Below, piece by piece: positions 8,051 through 20,500 of a stretch of DNA of 21,367 bases. Under the pieces are notes generated by a model. It was not told where the DNA came from and made no database searches. It saw only the letters and a list, made by a program, of their open reading frames with translations. Source of the DNA: Jaapia argillacea MUCL 33604 (Eukaryota; Basidiomycota; Agaricomycetes; Jaapiales; Jaapiaceae); contig KL197736.1 of the NCBI GenBank assembly GCA_000697665.1, positions 1 to 21,367 of the forward strand, given 5' to 3'. Both the position numbers and the translations under genes were made by a program. Numbering within the stretch: the stretch's first letter is position 1; each line of letters begins with the position of its first letter.

Positions 8051-9218
8051 TCATCATGTAATTGTGAGGCATTGAATTGCTTGATGTTGATGGGGCCACA
8101 CTGAGGCTTAGGTATTCAGACAACGTCAAATTTTTCAACCGTTGCACTGCCATACTAACTTATTAACCTGCACCCTGGCCTCGCTGTACTATGGCGTGTC
8201 ATTTCCTGCAGCCGAATTTGACAGAGAGCCACTGAAGTGCTGAAGTGCCACTTACGCCGCCACTGAACTCTAATCGCTCCCAATCTTTCTTTCTCACAAA
8301 TCCTTACTTCTCGAGGGGGCATTAGCAGTGGTGGGAGAAGTTGTCGTATTCAATGGGAATAAAATATGTCTTGCCTCGACGAAAGCAAGGCATCTTTCCT
8401 TAGACATTGAGGATGTATGGGTGGTATGGTAATGATCTTGCAACCGACTGGGAATCGAGCTGTCAAGATCGAGGGTGGTAGGGTGGCAAACGTGTTCGGT
8501 TCACGAAATATATGGAAACGAATACGCTGCAGTGTTCAAGCAATCCTTGGGACACTGTTCAGAGATTGGGCTCGGAAAACATTCTTAGCTCCTCAGACGC
8601 CAATCTGCTTTGATAGATCCAATACAATACATAATCTTATGTGCCTCCATTTTTCTGCTGGTAGCCTCAATGTCATACAATGGTGACGTAGAAGGTCGAT
8701 AACGACGGCGGCGTCCATCACCTCCTTGAGCCACACAGGCACACAAAAGTTACATTTTGGGAAATAAGTAATTTGTCAGCTCATCAGTTTCACCACTCAA
8801 TCCACCTCTTTCGAATACTACGGGGGTTACTTGCGGTATTGGGAGGATGTGAGATAGTAGGAAGGAACATCACACGAGAATATTCCCCCTCAATTTTTGT
8901 TTGGAATTTTATGACACTATTTGAGTCCTCCAGAGCCAAGGAACGCTTGAATACTGTACGTATATCGGCTAGGGGTCGTGCATATATGTCGGGTTGTTCA
9001 TTTTGGTGAGTGTCTTCCTTTACCCCTTTCTCCCAACTCGATGGCTATCGAAGTTAACCCTAGGAGGGGGGACGTTTAGTTGGTGGAGGCGTGTTATTTA
9101 AGTAGTTTACATATACGTTGCATATACACGCGATTGTAACCTTAACCCAATGTTTCTGGGGACGCCATCAACATCTTACAGCTCCGCTCTCGGGTCACGA
9201 CTTTCTCGTCCTGCCACC
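8051..9218. other. Intergenic region, no gene recognised
   Basis: I find no open frame with a recognisable motif or credible splice structure in this 1.17-kb stretch. The last part (about 9030-9218) is presumably the promoter and 5' untranslated region of the gene starting at 9219. A weak nested inverted repeat lies at 8366-8407 (ATGTCT with AGACAT). Confidence 0.6.
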
Positions 9219-9836
9219 ATGTCGACAACGACAACAATCATTGCAGCTCACTCTACATCCGGTGTCCAGCCACTACTCGGTCCAACGCCGACAGCTGGCA
9301 ACCAACCGCCGCCCATAGTCCACATCCTCTCTCTCCTCTCCGCATCCTTCAGCCTAATATTCCGCGTCTTCTCATATTTCACTTACACCCTCCTCTCTCT
9401 CCTCCACTTCTCGTTCCTCTCACCAGTATCATTCCTCTTCAAACCACTCCTCTACATCCTTTCCCCGCTAACGACACTCATCGCCATCATCGGCGACACG
9501 TTCGTCTTCATCCCGTATGAGATCATAGTAGGAGTGGCGGGATGGGTGTACCCGCTTTACGTGTTTGTGGGGGTTGCTTGTTTAGTTGGAGCTGTGGTAG
9601 GGTTTGGGGGGAGGGTTGTAGGAGGAGGGTTGGTTAGTGGGTTTTTGGAGGCTACGAGGAGGGCGCCGAAACGGCTACCGCGAATTCAGAGTGAGAGTCA
9701 GGTGAGAGGGACGAGTTTGGAAGGGGAGAGAGGTGAGGGAGTTAAGATGGAGAAGGAGGAGCAGGCGGAAGGAGGTGGGAGGCAGATGTGGAGAAGACCG
9801 ATGCCGGTTGGGAAGGGGAAGAAGAGGGTGCGGTGA
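9219..9836 (+). CDS. Small membrane protein, possibly Ldb16-like
   Basis: This is a single-exon gene of 205 aa. The start at 9219 is preferred over an in-frame ATG at 9150 because it sits in an ideal GCCACCATGTCG context and the extra 23 residues show no motif. Residues 1-32 are polar and Pro/Thr-rich. Residues 33-130 are almost continuously hydrophobic with repeated LLS/SP/KPLLY motifs, which suggests hairpins or several membrane segments. The part FIPYEIIVGVAGWVYPLYVFVGVACLVGA (92-125) ends the hydrophobic region. Residues 145-205 form a basic, Glu/Lys/Arg-rich cytosolic tail. The pattern of membrane core, YPLYVF-GVAC-type segment and polar tail resembles fungal Ldb16 proteins, partners of seipin in lipid-droplet assembly at the ER. 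That name rests on general resemblance only. The gene itself is well supported; the function is not. Confidence 0.7.
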   Translation: MSTTTTIIAAHSTSGVQPLLGPTPTAGNQPPPIVHILSLLSASFSLIFRVFSYFTYTLLSLLHFSFLSPVSFLFKPLLYILSPLTTLIAIIGDTFVFIPYEIIVGVAGWVYPLYVFVGVACLVGAVVGFGGRVVGGGLVSGFLEATRRAPKRLPRIQSESQVRGTSLEGERGEGVKMEKEEQAEGGGRQMWRRPMPVGKGKKRVR

Positions 9837-11212
9837 GATCAGGTCGGTTGGATGGGTTTGATTCGTTGGTTTCTGGTTTGTTGTATTATTAGGTGTGCAT
9901 CCATCTCCCTCAATCTTCTTGAGTAGCTGTTGATTACTACACCAGTTGTTGTACCGATGTCTTAGGTCCTTTCTTTACTACGAGCGTGGTGGCTTGCAAT
10001 TGCATATGTGCATTTGGTTTCAACGACGTCGGACTCACTAATCACTTGGAGAGGAGTTTGTTGAGTGGTCATATTCGGACTCGCCCACAGTTCGTCATTC
10101 GGCTTCACAATGGTAAGATGAGCAACAGTTGGGATGCGCAATAAGGCAAAATTCGCCTCGGTTGACTCTCATCCACCTTGAAATAATCACATAGGTGTGG
10201 AGGTCGAGTCCTCAAATTTGATTTCAGGTGAATCGCGTTGGACTTGACGCGTCCCCGCCTGAGTATATGACGGTACCATTCGATTGGAGTCGAAAGCTGG
10301 ATAATTTCAGTCAGCCACATGGGCGCTTCTTGATGGGAGAACTGTATGGAAGATGACTATCCTCCAAACCAAAATATTTCCGAGAGGAATGGAGTGTTTT
10401 CGTTACATTCCATAAAAGAGGATTCTCATGGTTGACACGTTCGATCTGCAGGGTTGACGTTTCTGTGCTTATCACGCGGAACTGGGAAGCTCGTCTGGCC
10501 AGGACATTTTGCAACACTATTCGGGGACGAAACCGAACTTTACCTACCGCATAGTATACGCGGACATAGGGAGCGAACGTGGTTGAATGTTCTGCCCTCT
10601 TCGCCTGCACAAGGATCTTGAAGATTGATATGGTAGGTTGTTACTCCGAGTGAAGGGCTTGAACATGGAGGAGAGTATGTGCAATGCGGTCAAATCCGGA
10701 GGTACAGTAGATCTCGCAAGAATATATAGAGCATTATCAACCGGTGCTCTTCCGAGACGCGTGGATGCGCCGGGGTATCGTGGAACGATAGCTGAGGGTT
10801 CATGGTCGATGTGCTGGCTGGTTGTGTAGTATAGATCTGTAATGGGGAGTAGAGGCGATGGTACTTTAGGTTCGCCAGCCAAGGTTCATTCCGAGTTCGT
10901 CGGGGCTAGCTATCAAGCGAGTATTGGTTCAATGGACCATGCGGGGATACCTTACACGCCCATTAGGTCGGTTTAATCTGGTGGCAATAACGAGGTAACA
11001 ACGAGGAGGGACACAGCTAATAGGGTGAACGCCAGCCAGATAGGCAAATAACATTCACGGCGATGGTGAGAGGCGGGCAAGTACCGTGGGAAAGATAAGA
11101 CCGCGGAGTTATGCAGCCGTTGACCTTCCCTGATGAAGTCATGACTTACAAGTACTAAAAACATCATGGATTCAATCTCTGCCTCTTTTTACCCCCTCGC
11201 GAATGACTCGGG
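9837..11212. other. Intergenic region, no gene recognised
   Basis: This 1.38-kb stretch separates two genes on the same strand. Three short minus-strand frames between 10105 and 10882 overlap one another in different frames. They have no recognisable motif and no splice signals that would join them. The last part should contain the promoter of the gene at 11213. Confidence 0.6.
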
Positions 11213-14200
11213 ATGAGATTCAGACGCGCTCAGCCTAAATCTTCGACGACGGATCCTGATGAAAAGTCCTCTGGGGATAACGCGACGAATGCCTCAGGCG
11301 AAGCTGATGGGCACGACGAGGATGGACAAGACCACGCTGATTCAGAAGGACAAGATCGATTGGAGAAGGATGCTCATGGGCATAAGGAACTCAGATTCTC
11401 TAAGGATCAGAAGGGTGAGATGGAGGAAGGGAGGAAATATGAGTTCAAGTTGCCCTTTGATGTCCGGTGGATTCAGAGTAACTGGTCGTGGTCCAAGTGG
11501 AAGCCGGCGATCAGGAGCGCTATTGCCAACTGGATTTCATTGATTCTTGTTGTGATCCCGGCAACCGAGAAATTGATTGGGCAGGTGAGTCTGAGATTCG
11601 CTTTGTGGACTTTGTTTGGGTGCTTGTGTTGTGGAGAGTCACTATATGCGTCGATGTTGTGATTTGAAGGAGAAGAGTCCCTTCCTTTCTACCTTGATTC
11701 ATTTCCTCTTGTGCAATCGCTGAAGTCACTTCTTTTTCAGGCTAGCTTTCTCATCCTCGTCGGTACGCAACTTACGCGCCCTAGTTTTGTATGATGCTAA
11801 CATCGCGTTGTAGCGGGGTTCATGTCCCCGCCCAGTGACCCATTCGTCGCCGTCCTAGAACGAGAAATTCTCATCATGGCTTCCGTGACTCTAGCATGGG
11901 CGTGAGTCATATGCGATGTCTTTAAAGTCCAAGTTCCAATCCAACCTTCACACAGATGGCTTTGTCTTGCAGCAAAATTGGCTTCGTTAGCCCGGGTTTC
12001 CGTCGATCCAAGCGTCAGCCCAGCAACCGTGTTCACTGGACAGTACATCGAAGCAGCTGTATGTCTTTCGAAAGTCTCAAACGACGCTGATTCTGACAAA
12101 TTACTTTAGCCAACTGTGATTATGGCTGTATTCCTGTTCCTCGGAAGCTCGTTCTTCCTTTACGTGAAAGCGAGGCAAGGGCCAGGTCCGTTCATCTTTG
12201 GGACCATCTTGGGGTGCATATGTCTTGGTGCGGACCAACCTTATCTCCCTTTACCCTCGCTGAAACCTGACATTTTCATAGACCTATCCTTCACCACTGC
12301 CAATTTCTTCCCTTACCCGTACTATGCTGTACGTCTGTTTCTTCTTGCCGTCAGCCCAGAACTCCATTGACCAATTACTGCAGATTGGACAAGCCATCGT
12401 GGTCCCTATCGCTTTCCATTCGGCTATTTCCCTCGTGGTATCGCTTCTCGTCTTCCCCTCCACCGTCTCTGCCCAATACAGAGAACGCCTCTCTGGTGTA
12501 CTCAGTCCCTTGGTGACAGTCATTTCCGAACACCGAAAGCTTCTTCAAACATGTACCACCGACCCCGAATTCTCTGCATCTGCCATCACCGCTGCAGTTG
12601 GCAAATCTGAAGCAGGTCTTATCCCGTTGGCTGCTTCAGGACGGCTTATGAAACGAGACGTGGTATGGTGTAGGTTCAGCCCAACGGATCTAGTTGACTT
12701 GCAGAATTGGGTGAGGAGGTTGTCTGTGAGGGCTAACGGGCTCGGGATATATTTCACTTTGATTGATCCCTTGAGGGAGAGGTTCCCTGTGACTCCTGCT
12801 GCGTCAAGACCGGGGACTCCTGCGCGGGGAACTCCTTCGCAATCTAGGGCTCAATCCAGGGCTGCCTCACGAGATCGGGAGGGTAGCGACAATGGTTCAC
12901 TACCTGTTAGCCCCGCGACTGAGGTTACTCATCTCGAGTCGGAAGGCGGCGAAGATACTACCCGCGTCCATATCTCGACTCCTCATCGTCGTCGATCCCA
13001 TGTAGTGAATGATCAATCTCATTCACATCATCTACCACGCCACTCTCATCGAACTCGATCCCCCCATCGTCATCGTCTCCATCTCCCCCACCTTACTCAT
13101 TTGACACCACAGCCTGAACAAGCTGTCGGCGTCTTTGAATCGATGAGATATCTCGATATCGAGGCTGCACATCTCTCCCATCCCTTGGCTGCCCATTATA
13201 CTCAGAGAGCGACGGAATTGCTGAGAGAGAGTTGTGATGATTTGTTGGGGAGTTGTGAGAAGGCTATACATGATGCTTGTGGGTGGTTGGGGACGATGAA
13301 TAAGAGTCGGTTTAAGTTTTGGCAGAAGGATGGTGAAAGGGAGAAGAGGATGAAGGAGAGGGAAGAGGGGATGGAGAAGGTTGCTGAAGAGTTGAGGGGG
13401 ACGTTGGGGACGTTCATGCATGAGAAAAGGTAGGATATTTAGCGCTTGCATCGGGGTTCTTACTAAACGAGTTTTGTGTTAGACATCTCGTCCTCGAGCC
13501 ATATCGGTCCTCCTTAGATCCCCGACTCGTAGCGTCTTTGCAGGAAATCCCGCCGCACCGACATCTGTTCCACTGTTACGTGTATCAGTACCACCTTATG
13601 AGAGTAGCCCAACTCGTGTTGGAGATGGTGGGTGCTGCGTGTTTTCCCACTTCCTCGGGTTTTCTGAGATGATTCTAAATCCAGCTTGACGACATGATCA
13701 AGAAAGAGAAGGAGAGGAAACGTGCGCGTGTATGGTTTCCCACTGTTCCCCTCAGTCGGTTGTGGTCATGGAACAATTGGGAGGTTGCTGAAAATGTGGA
13801 ACATGATGATGACGAGAATCCGGGTACGATAGCGGGTTAACCTCCTTTCATCACTCCAAGGGACTAAATAATTGTCGCCGATAGATGTCATTCAAGGTAT
13901 GGCACCAGAATGGGTGGAGGATTTAGGGGAACCTAGTCGTCGAGATCCGGATGCATTACCGCCGCGGAATGTGTTTGAGATGATATCGTGTCGCCTGTAT
14001 GGACTTGCAGCTGGATTAGGCCACGGTAACGCTCTCTTCGCCCTCAAGGCCGGTTTGTTTACAGGCAAGTGTCTTTATTATGAAACAACGTCAGTAGCTG
14101 ATTAGACTGCGAATATGTGTAGTCGTCCTCAGTCTGCCCAGTTTCTTGAGTTCAAGTGCCACGTTTGCGTATGGTACGTCCTCCATGATCATCTGAAGTT

Positions 14201-15908
14201 CAGACATGATTTACGACCGCGTTCTTCCTAGAAAACCGATTCGTCTGGGGTGTGTGAGTGGACTCCCATCTCGTTTGTGTATCCTCCTTGACGCCTTTTC
14301 ATGGTAGCTTCATGGGTCAGCTTACGCTCGCACGGTTCCGGGGTGATACTAGTTTTGGCCTCGTTTCCCGGATACTGAGTACGTTCCTTGGTGGTGTTGT
14401 TGGGATAACTATCTGGTCAGTTTGATGCCCCTTGGATTTTTGATTACATTGGGCATTGATAAGATCTTTGTTGCAGGTACATTTCTACGGGTTCTGGCAG
14501 AGGAAACGCTTTTGGGCTTGCCGCTGTCTGCGCTGTCTGTTTTCCTTTCTTCTACTTTGCGAGGATATATTGGCCGGGGCCACCGATGACGAATATCATC
14601 TTTTTCGTTACTGTTGCATTGGTGAGTTACTTTCGTACACTACCTGGCACAGCTACCCAGGCAAGGCTGATGCTGTTGACTAGGTGGTTGGATATTCTTG
14701 GCAAGACACACATCTTGCTTCACCCGTGAACCCAGGGTTTGGATACAGTTTGGCGTGGGTGAGTACAGGATATTTGTTGGCCAAGCGAAGTCCTGAACGC
14801 AATCGTGTAGAAACGATTTGTGCTCGTCACCGCAGGGGTTACAGCCGCTTTGTAAGTACATCCTGAGATGGCTTCCTGTCTGTTCGTATCTCTAAACTTC
14901 CCCCAGCCTGGCCTCCTTCCTACCTCCATCCACCACTTTGCGTCGTTACCAGCGGAGGACCTTCGCCACAAGTGTCAACGAAATCGGAGCCATATATTGC
15001 TCGATCATATCATTTGCTAATACTCCAAAAGATGCTCGTGGAGAGGCAGAGCAACAAGAGATTATACGTAGTCTGATCGCCATCAGAGCAAAACTGAAAA
15101 GATCAATTGGTCTGCGTGAGAATATAATCTACGAGGTGCGTCTGATTTTCCTCTCCTCCTTGTTCAGGGCCTTAATCTACATATATATTAGTTCTCCATG
15201 CGCGGACGATGGCCTTTGGAACGATATCACACCATTCTCGAGCTCCAATTGTATGAATCTGTCCGATATCCCCGTGACTACCACTCAATCCCTTTCAGGC
15301 AGATATCTTATCTCCTTTCACATCTGTTTTCCGTCATTGAACAATTAGAACCGTCATGGACTCGAGCGTTCCTCAGACGTACCCGATTTATTGACCCTGA
15401 TTTTGTTGGGGACGTCCTGGCCGTCATCAGTAGGATCAATCTCTCCATACCCCACCGGACTGAGGATTGACTAAAAGTTCCTCCACTTGCCTTGCAGGCT
15501 TGATCTCCACAGCTCTACGAATGGGTAACCCGTTGCCGCAGATCACACCATGTCCCTTGTTGGGTCGGTTCATGGCTCACCAGGATGGTTTGCACATTGT
15601 GGAAGAAGATGGTGATTATGGGTTGCCACGCACTCTCAACATCGACACGTTAGAAAACGAACAGTATATGTAAGTTACAGTCTACCCTGGGTGAACGTGT
15701 GTGGACTGATAAGATCTTCTGTAGGTTCTTTTGTGTGGCAGTTTCGACCTCGTATGGTATTGTGACGAGACTTGATCGGCTGATGGTTGCTACCAAGGAA
15801 CTCGTGGGGGAACAGTACCACATCCATGGTGTTGGATTTGAGATGAGGTTCGGGGAGGCTGAATCGGGTACGAGACCTAGTTCGATACGGCCGGCACGCG
15901 ATGCGTAG
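11213..15908 (+). CDS. ArAE/FUSC-type membrane protein (ArAE_2_N and DUF2421)
   Basis: Model, 20 exons: 11213-11584, 11741-11762, 11814-11901, 11956-12058, 12110-12227, 12282-12328, 12384-13429, 13483-13627, 13685-13823, 13885-14064, 14123-14173, 14232-14253, 14308-14415, 14477-14621, 14684-14758, 14811-14851, 14907-15135, 15192-15429, 15498-15669, 15725-15908. This gives 1,174 aa with every phase closing. An acidic N-terminus (1-80) leads into the first membrane bundle (about 100-290: ASFLILVAGFMSPPSDPF, TANFFPYPYYA, IGQAIVVP), typical of the 6-TM ArAE_2_N domain. A long cytosolic loop has Arg/Ser repeats and a His-rich segment (about 456-493). A second bundle (about 740-890) contains GLFTVVLSLPSF, ENRFVWGVFMGQLTLARFRGD and ARIYWPGPP. 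The C-terminus (about 895-1140) matches DUF2421. Family members include yeast Bre4-type proteins (brefeldin A sensitivity). Transport of an organic or aromatic acid at the ER or plasma membrane is inferred. The first intron is 156 nt; the others are 51-68 nt. Intron 10 uses a GC donor. Upstream exons are possible. Confidence 0.9.
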
Positions 15909-17573
15909 ATGATGAATGTACCAGCAAGGGTTACAATGCTGATCCCCGATGGACCATGGTGTTCCGTCTTCCCTAAAGCTACTGCTAGAATGCCTAACGG
16001 TAGGAAATCTGGAGCCCGTTAGTAATGGGTAGCGCCACACCTTGGAGGGGCGAATCACGCCGCACTATCACTAGCTTTATTTGAACCTACAGTTCTTTGC
16101 TTTAATTCTTGCCACTCCACCTTCAGCTAATCCTTCCTTATTTCGATCCCTGTTGGGGTTGCAAGGCTCCGATCACCACATCTTACTGATCCCTTATTTC
16201 CTTGTTCAGTATTTATGTTTCACATCTGATTCCTTATGTTTGCTATCCTTCGGTCCAACGCTACGTCTTGTTGAGGATTTTCCACCAAAAAAAAAGTTGG
16301 TTGTTTTGACCGTGTAAAGGATGTCTTAGTTGACCTTAAAATGCTTTACTATAGCCAGGGGGTTGTTATGGAACCGGGGTTTCCAGCAGCGTATATGGGC
16401 AGAAACTCATAGAACACTACAGAATGATAAAACCCGGGGGACCAGATAAACAGCTAAAGCGCAGGACAGGACATTCGCAACGAGTGTCATGGAGGGGGAA
16501 CGAATACAGGTCTGATACAGCATGTTCCCGGGTGGCTCAGATAGCAGTGACGCGTCGTTTCAGCCTCAGTTGCCGTTTTGAGCAAACATCGCGTGCAACG
16601 ACGGCTAGATAAGGAAGGTCAGTGGCTGAGGCTTCCTCATATGGAAATGGGTGGCTGAGACCTTCTCCTGGTCATTGGGGCGCACTCGGACTTGAATAAT
16701 GAATGCAGCACGACTTGTCGCGGCTTACGGTATCCTGACTGACCTCAGTATACAATTAAGGTACCTGTATCTGAGTTTATAGATTATGCGATTCTCTGTG
16801 GAGTGAACTACAGTGATGTAAGTACTGTTACAACTGCTTTGAGTCAGACATTTGGTACTTTAAATATTTCTATGCTTGGTGGGTGGTAGCTATATCATAG
16901 TAGGCACTGATTTACTTAAATACCTAACAGGTGTCCTCCGCCACAAGTGAAAGATCCTTCCCCTGACTGCCAGGTTGAGCATCTTCCGAGTCGAATGATA
17001 CAAAAATGATAAAAGATTGTATAAATATTGAGACCCGTAGGTCTTCCACTCTGGAGAAGCTTGTCATCCTTGGCAGGGCCTCTCAACCCCCAACGCTCGT
17101 GGAGTCCGTTGTTCCGCCCATCACTCCATCCACTGTTCTTGGCACTTGCCTTATTAGTACGATTGTGGCTGAAACGCCGTTTCCCTCTATCTCTAACACA
17201 TTCGTTTATTCTGTCCTCGTTCCACTCGGACTCCTATCCTACATCCCTCTACCCTGACTCTATGTTATATAACCACGCTCATTTGTACCTAGTACGGCAG
17301 TCCAGCTTGACAAGAGAGTACTACACCTTAACCAGTTCTCCAGTCGTGTGAAGACTACTTTAAACTCCGCCTTGTCGCGTGTCCGGAACCTTCCTTCCCT
17401 GCACACGACAGCCATTTTTGCCTGGCAGATGGCAGAAGTCGACCAAAAACATCCTGCCCACAACACTATTTGTGGCTGGTTAAACATGACTTCCCGTTCC
17501 TCATCGTTGATCTCGGCGAAGAGCGCGCCGTTGCGGTGCAGTTGCGTTCTTCTAACATCAGGCCACGTCGACT
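15909..17573. other. Intergenic region between transporter and TOR genes
   Basis: No gene is supportable in this 1.66-kb stretch. It contains an A9 run near 16288 and AT-rich patches around 16740-16870. The part next to 17573 is pyrimidine-rich and should hold the TOR promoter and 5' untranslated region. Plus-strand frames at 17006-17257, 17028-17351 and 17348-17734 overlap each other in different frames and show no motif. Confidence 0.6.
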
Positions 17574-20500
17574 ATGGCGTCGACCGCACCCTCTTCCGGA
17601 GGCCAAATGGATGTGCTCAGCCAGATATTCCAGGGCCTCAAATCCAAAGTTCCCGAGGTCCGATCACAATCGGCCCAAGAATTACGAAGATATGTGAGTG
17701 CAAGGACTGGCATATAGGAGTTCTCGTTTGCTGACTTTATGACGATAGGTGTCGACCAGCGTATCGGAATTGTCTTCAGAGGCAGCAGGGAAGCTGTGGG
17801 AGGATACCATCAATCGCAGACTATTCGATCTTGTCCACAGCCCAAACAGTTGGGAGAAACTTGGGGGGATCGCGGCCATAGGCGCGTGCGGATGTCATTT
17901 TGGTATTCTTGTGATTCTGACTGGTGTCAAACGCAGACCACCTTTTGGATGTGGATCCAGAGGAGACAATCGAGTCCAAGATGAATCTATTCCGATTCTA
18001 CAACTACGTGAAACCATTATTACCGAACAACGATATCAACGTCATGCTCGCAGCTTCCAAAACCTTGGGGCAGATTGCAGAAATTGGAGGTGCTACGTTT
18101 GGAGAGCGGTTCATGGAGAAAGAGGTTCAAACCGCGATCGAGTTGCTCCAAGGAGATCGACAAGAGCCAGGACGTTACGCGGGAGTCTTGATTCTGAAGG
18201 AACTTGCGCGGAACAGTCCAACCTACTTTCACTCGCACATTGGCCTCGTCTTTGACAAGATCCTAGTACCCCTGAGAGACTCTCGCGTGATCGTCAGAGA
18301 AGGTGCTGCCGAATTACTGGCCGCTTGTCTAGAGATCATCACCCAGAGGGAGCGGGGTTTTAGTCTGTATCTGCCCAGGATATTCCAGGATGCACAGCTT
18401 GGTCTGAAAATGACGCAGCCGGAGATTATTCATGGATCGCTTTTGACTTACCGTGAATTATTACTCCACGGAGGCAGCGTTCGTCCTTTCTCCAATGTTT
18501 TAGCATTATGAAGGTCTCTTTCTCATCCATCTTTTAGTTCATGAAGGAGGCGTTTCTGGATACGGCCGACCAGATCCTAAAGTTCCGCACCCATCGTGAC
18601 GCCCTCGTGAAAAAGATGGACATCACTTTAATTCCAACGTTAGCAGTATATGATACACAGACGTTCTCCGAGCACTTCCTACACAAGGCCATGGCCCACC
18701 TGCTCACGCAGTTGGATAGGCCCAGCGAGCGCTCTTTTGGTACGGACGATATCACATTTCGTGTCGTTTTCTACTGATGTTCCGTGTAGCTTTCATCGCC
18801 ATCGGTCATGTAGCCAGCGCTGTCGGAAGTGAGATGAAACCCTTTGTGGATGCAATCATGGGTCAGGTAAAAGGAGGTCTTCAGAGTCGAGGGTAAGTCA
18901 AATCACTGGCTGACACTCTCCTCACACCACATAATTCCTTCCAGGAAAAAGAATGCTCCATCCGAAGAACCGATGTTTCAATGTGTGGGCATGCTTGCGT
19001 CTGCAGTTGGACCGAACTTGACCAAGTTACTCCATGATCAACTTGACTTGATGTTTGCATGTGGTCTCAGCGAGCCTTTACGACAAGCCTTGGTCGCGAT
19101 TGCACGTCACATTCCTCCTCTTTTGAAGACCATTCAGGGTTGGTCGATATCGCATGTTAACGCCCCTCTCACTCAACTACCTCCATAGATCGTTTACTCG
19201 ACCTCTTATCAATCACTCTCAGCGGCCAACCTTACAAACCTCTCGGTGCCCCAACTTCTCTTGTTCGTCCTGATATCGCGGCAATTGCCAAAGATATCAA
19301 TGCTACCCAGGTTCGATGGGTCCGTCTCCTTTATGGATCATGATTGACAGTTATCTTTAGACAACGGGAGGTGGTAAGACTCCTGAACAGATCACACTTG
19401 CTCTTACGACTCTGGGCTCCTTTGATTTCAGTGGTAAGTTGATTGCGATATGGTTTGGTCACCTATAACCATTTCTCCATATAGGTCACGTTTTGAACGA
19501 GTTTGTTCGCACGTGCGCGATGCCCTATCTTGAAGATGACCATGCCGAAGTCAGACGGGCTGCTGCAACAACTTGCTGCCGTCTCTTTATCCGGGACCCT
19601 ATCTGCTATCAAGCGAGTAACCACGCCATCGAGATTATCAGCGATGTCCTCGACAAGCTCTTGACGGTCGGAATTGCAGACCCAGGTCCGTTGCATCTTC
19701 AGTCTGTTGTCCTTCGTTCGTTCAACGCAGTTGTAGACGCTTCTATCAGGCAAACCGTTCTATCATCTCTCCACGAGAGGTTCGATAAACATCTTGCGCA
19801 GGCAGAAAATGTGCGATCTCTCTTCATCGCCCTCAACGATGAGGTGTTTGAGAACCGTTTGACCGCTGTTACCTTGATCGGGCGTCTCGCGATGCACAAC
19901 CCGGCATACGTGATGCCATCCCTCCGAAAGGCCCTGATACAACTGGTGACTGAATTGGAGTACTCAACCGTCACGTAAGTTACTCTCCCCGGCCGAAGAT
20001 GCTGGCTAACTCAATCTTCGAGGCTAGTCGGAGCAGAGAAGAGTGCACTCGTCTTTTAACTACCCTAGTCAGTGCGACGCAACGACTCATCAAGCCCTAT
20101 GCAGTCCCAATGCTCCGTGTCCTGCTACAGAAGGCCGGCGACCCCAATCCGACGGTCGCTGCTCATGTCATCATGTGTCTCGGAGAGTTGACTTGTGCCG
20201 GTGGAGAAGAGGTAGTCCCACACGTTCCTGAGCTCATGGGTGTCATCATCTCCAAGTTGTCCGACCCTTCTCTAGCCAAACGGGACGCGGCTCTCCGCAC
20301 CCTTGGGCAGGTTTGCTCTAGCACAGGCTATGTGATTGCCCCCCTGATCGACTATCCCACACTTCTCAACCTGCTCGGCAAAATTCTGAAAGCCGAACCT
20401 ACTCAACACGTCCGGAGAGGAGTCATCAAAGTTTTGGGTATATTAGGCGCTTTGGATCCGTATAGGCGAAAGGTACTGTCTTATTCTAATGGATATGGTT

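Noticed and set aside
8366-8407. Nested inverted repeat (ATGTCT/AGACAT and TGCCT/AGGCA)
   Set aside because: Short, interrupted stems with mismatched arms; it is within what chance gives in a window of this size.
10105-10882. Three overlapping minus-strand frames
   Set aside because: They lie in different frames, show no recognisable domain and have no credible splice sites joining them.
10880-10905. B-box-like GGTTCATTCC
   Set aside because: One base short of the consensus, with no A-box at the right distance.
16520-16600. tRNA-like GGGTGGCTCAGATAGCAG stretch
   Set aside because: No B-box, no acceptor-stem pairing and no anticodon arm could be built.
17348-17734. Plus-strand frame of 128 codons upstream of and across TOR exon 1
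   Set aside because: It runs in a different frame from the TOR start and reads through TOR intron 1; it is a shadow frame with no motif.
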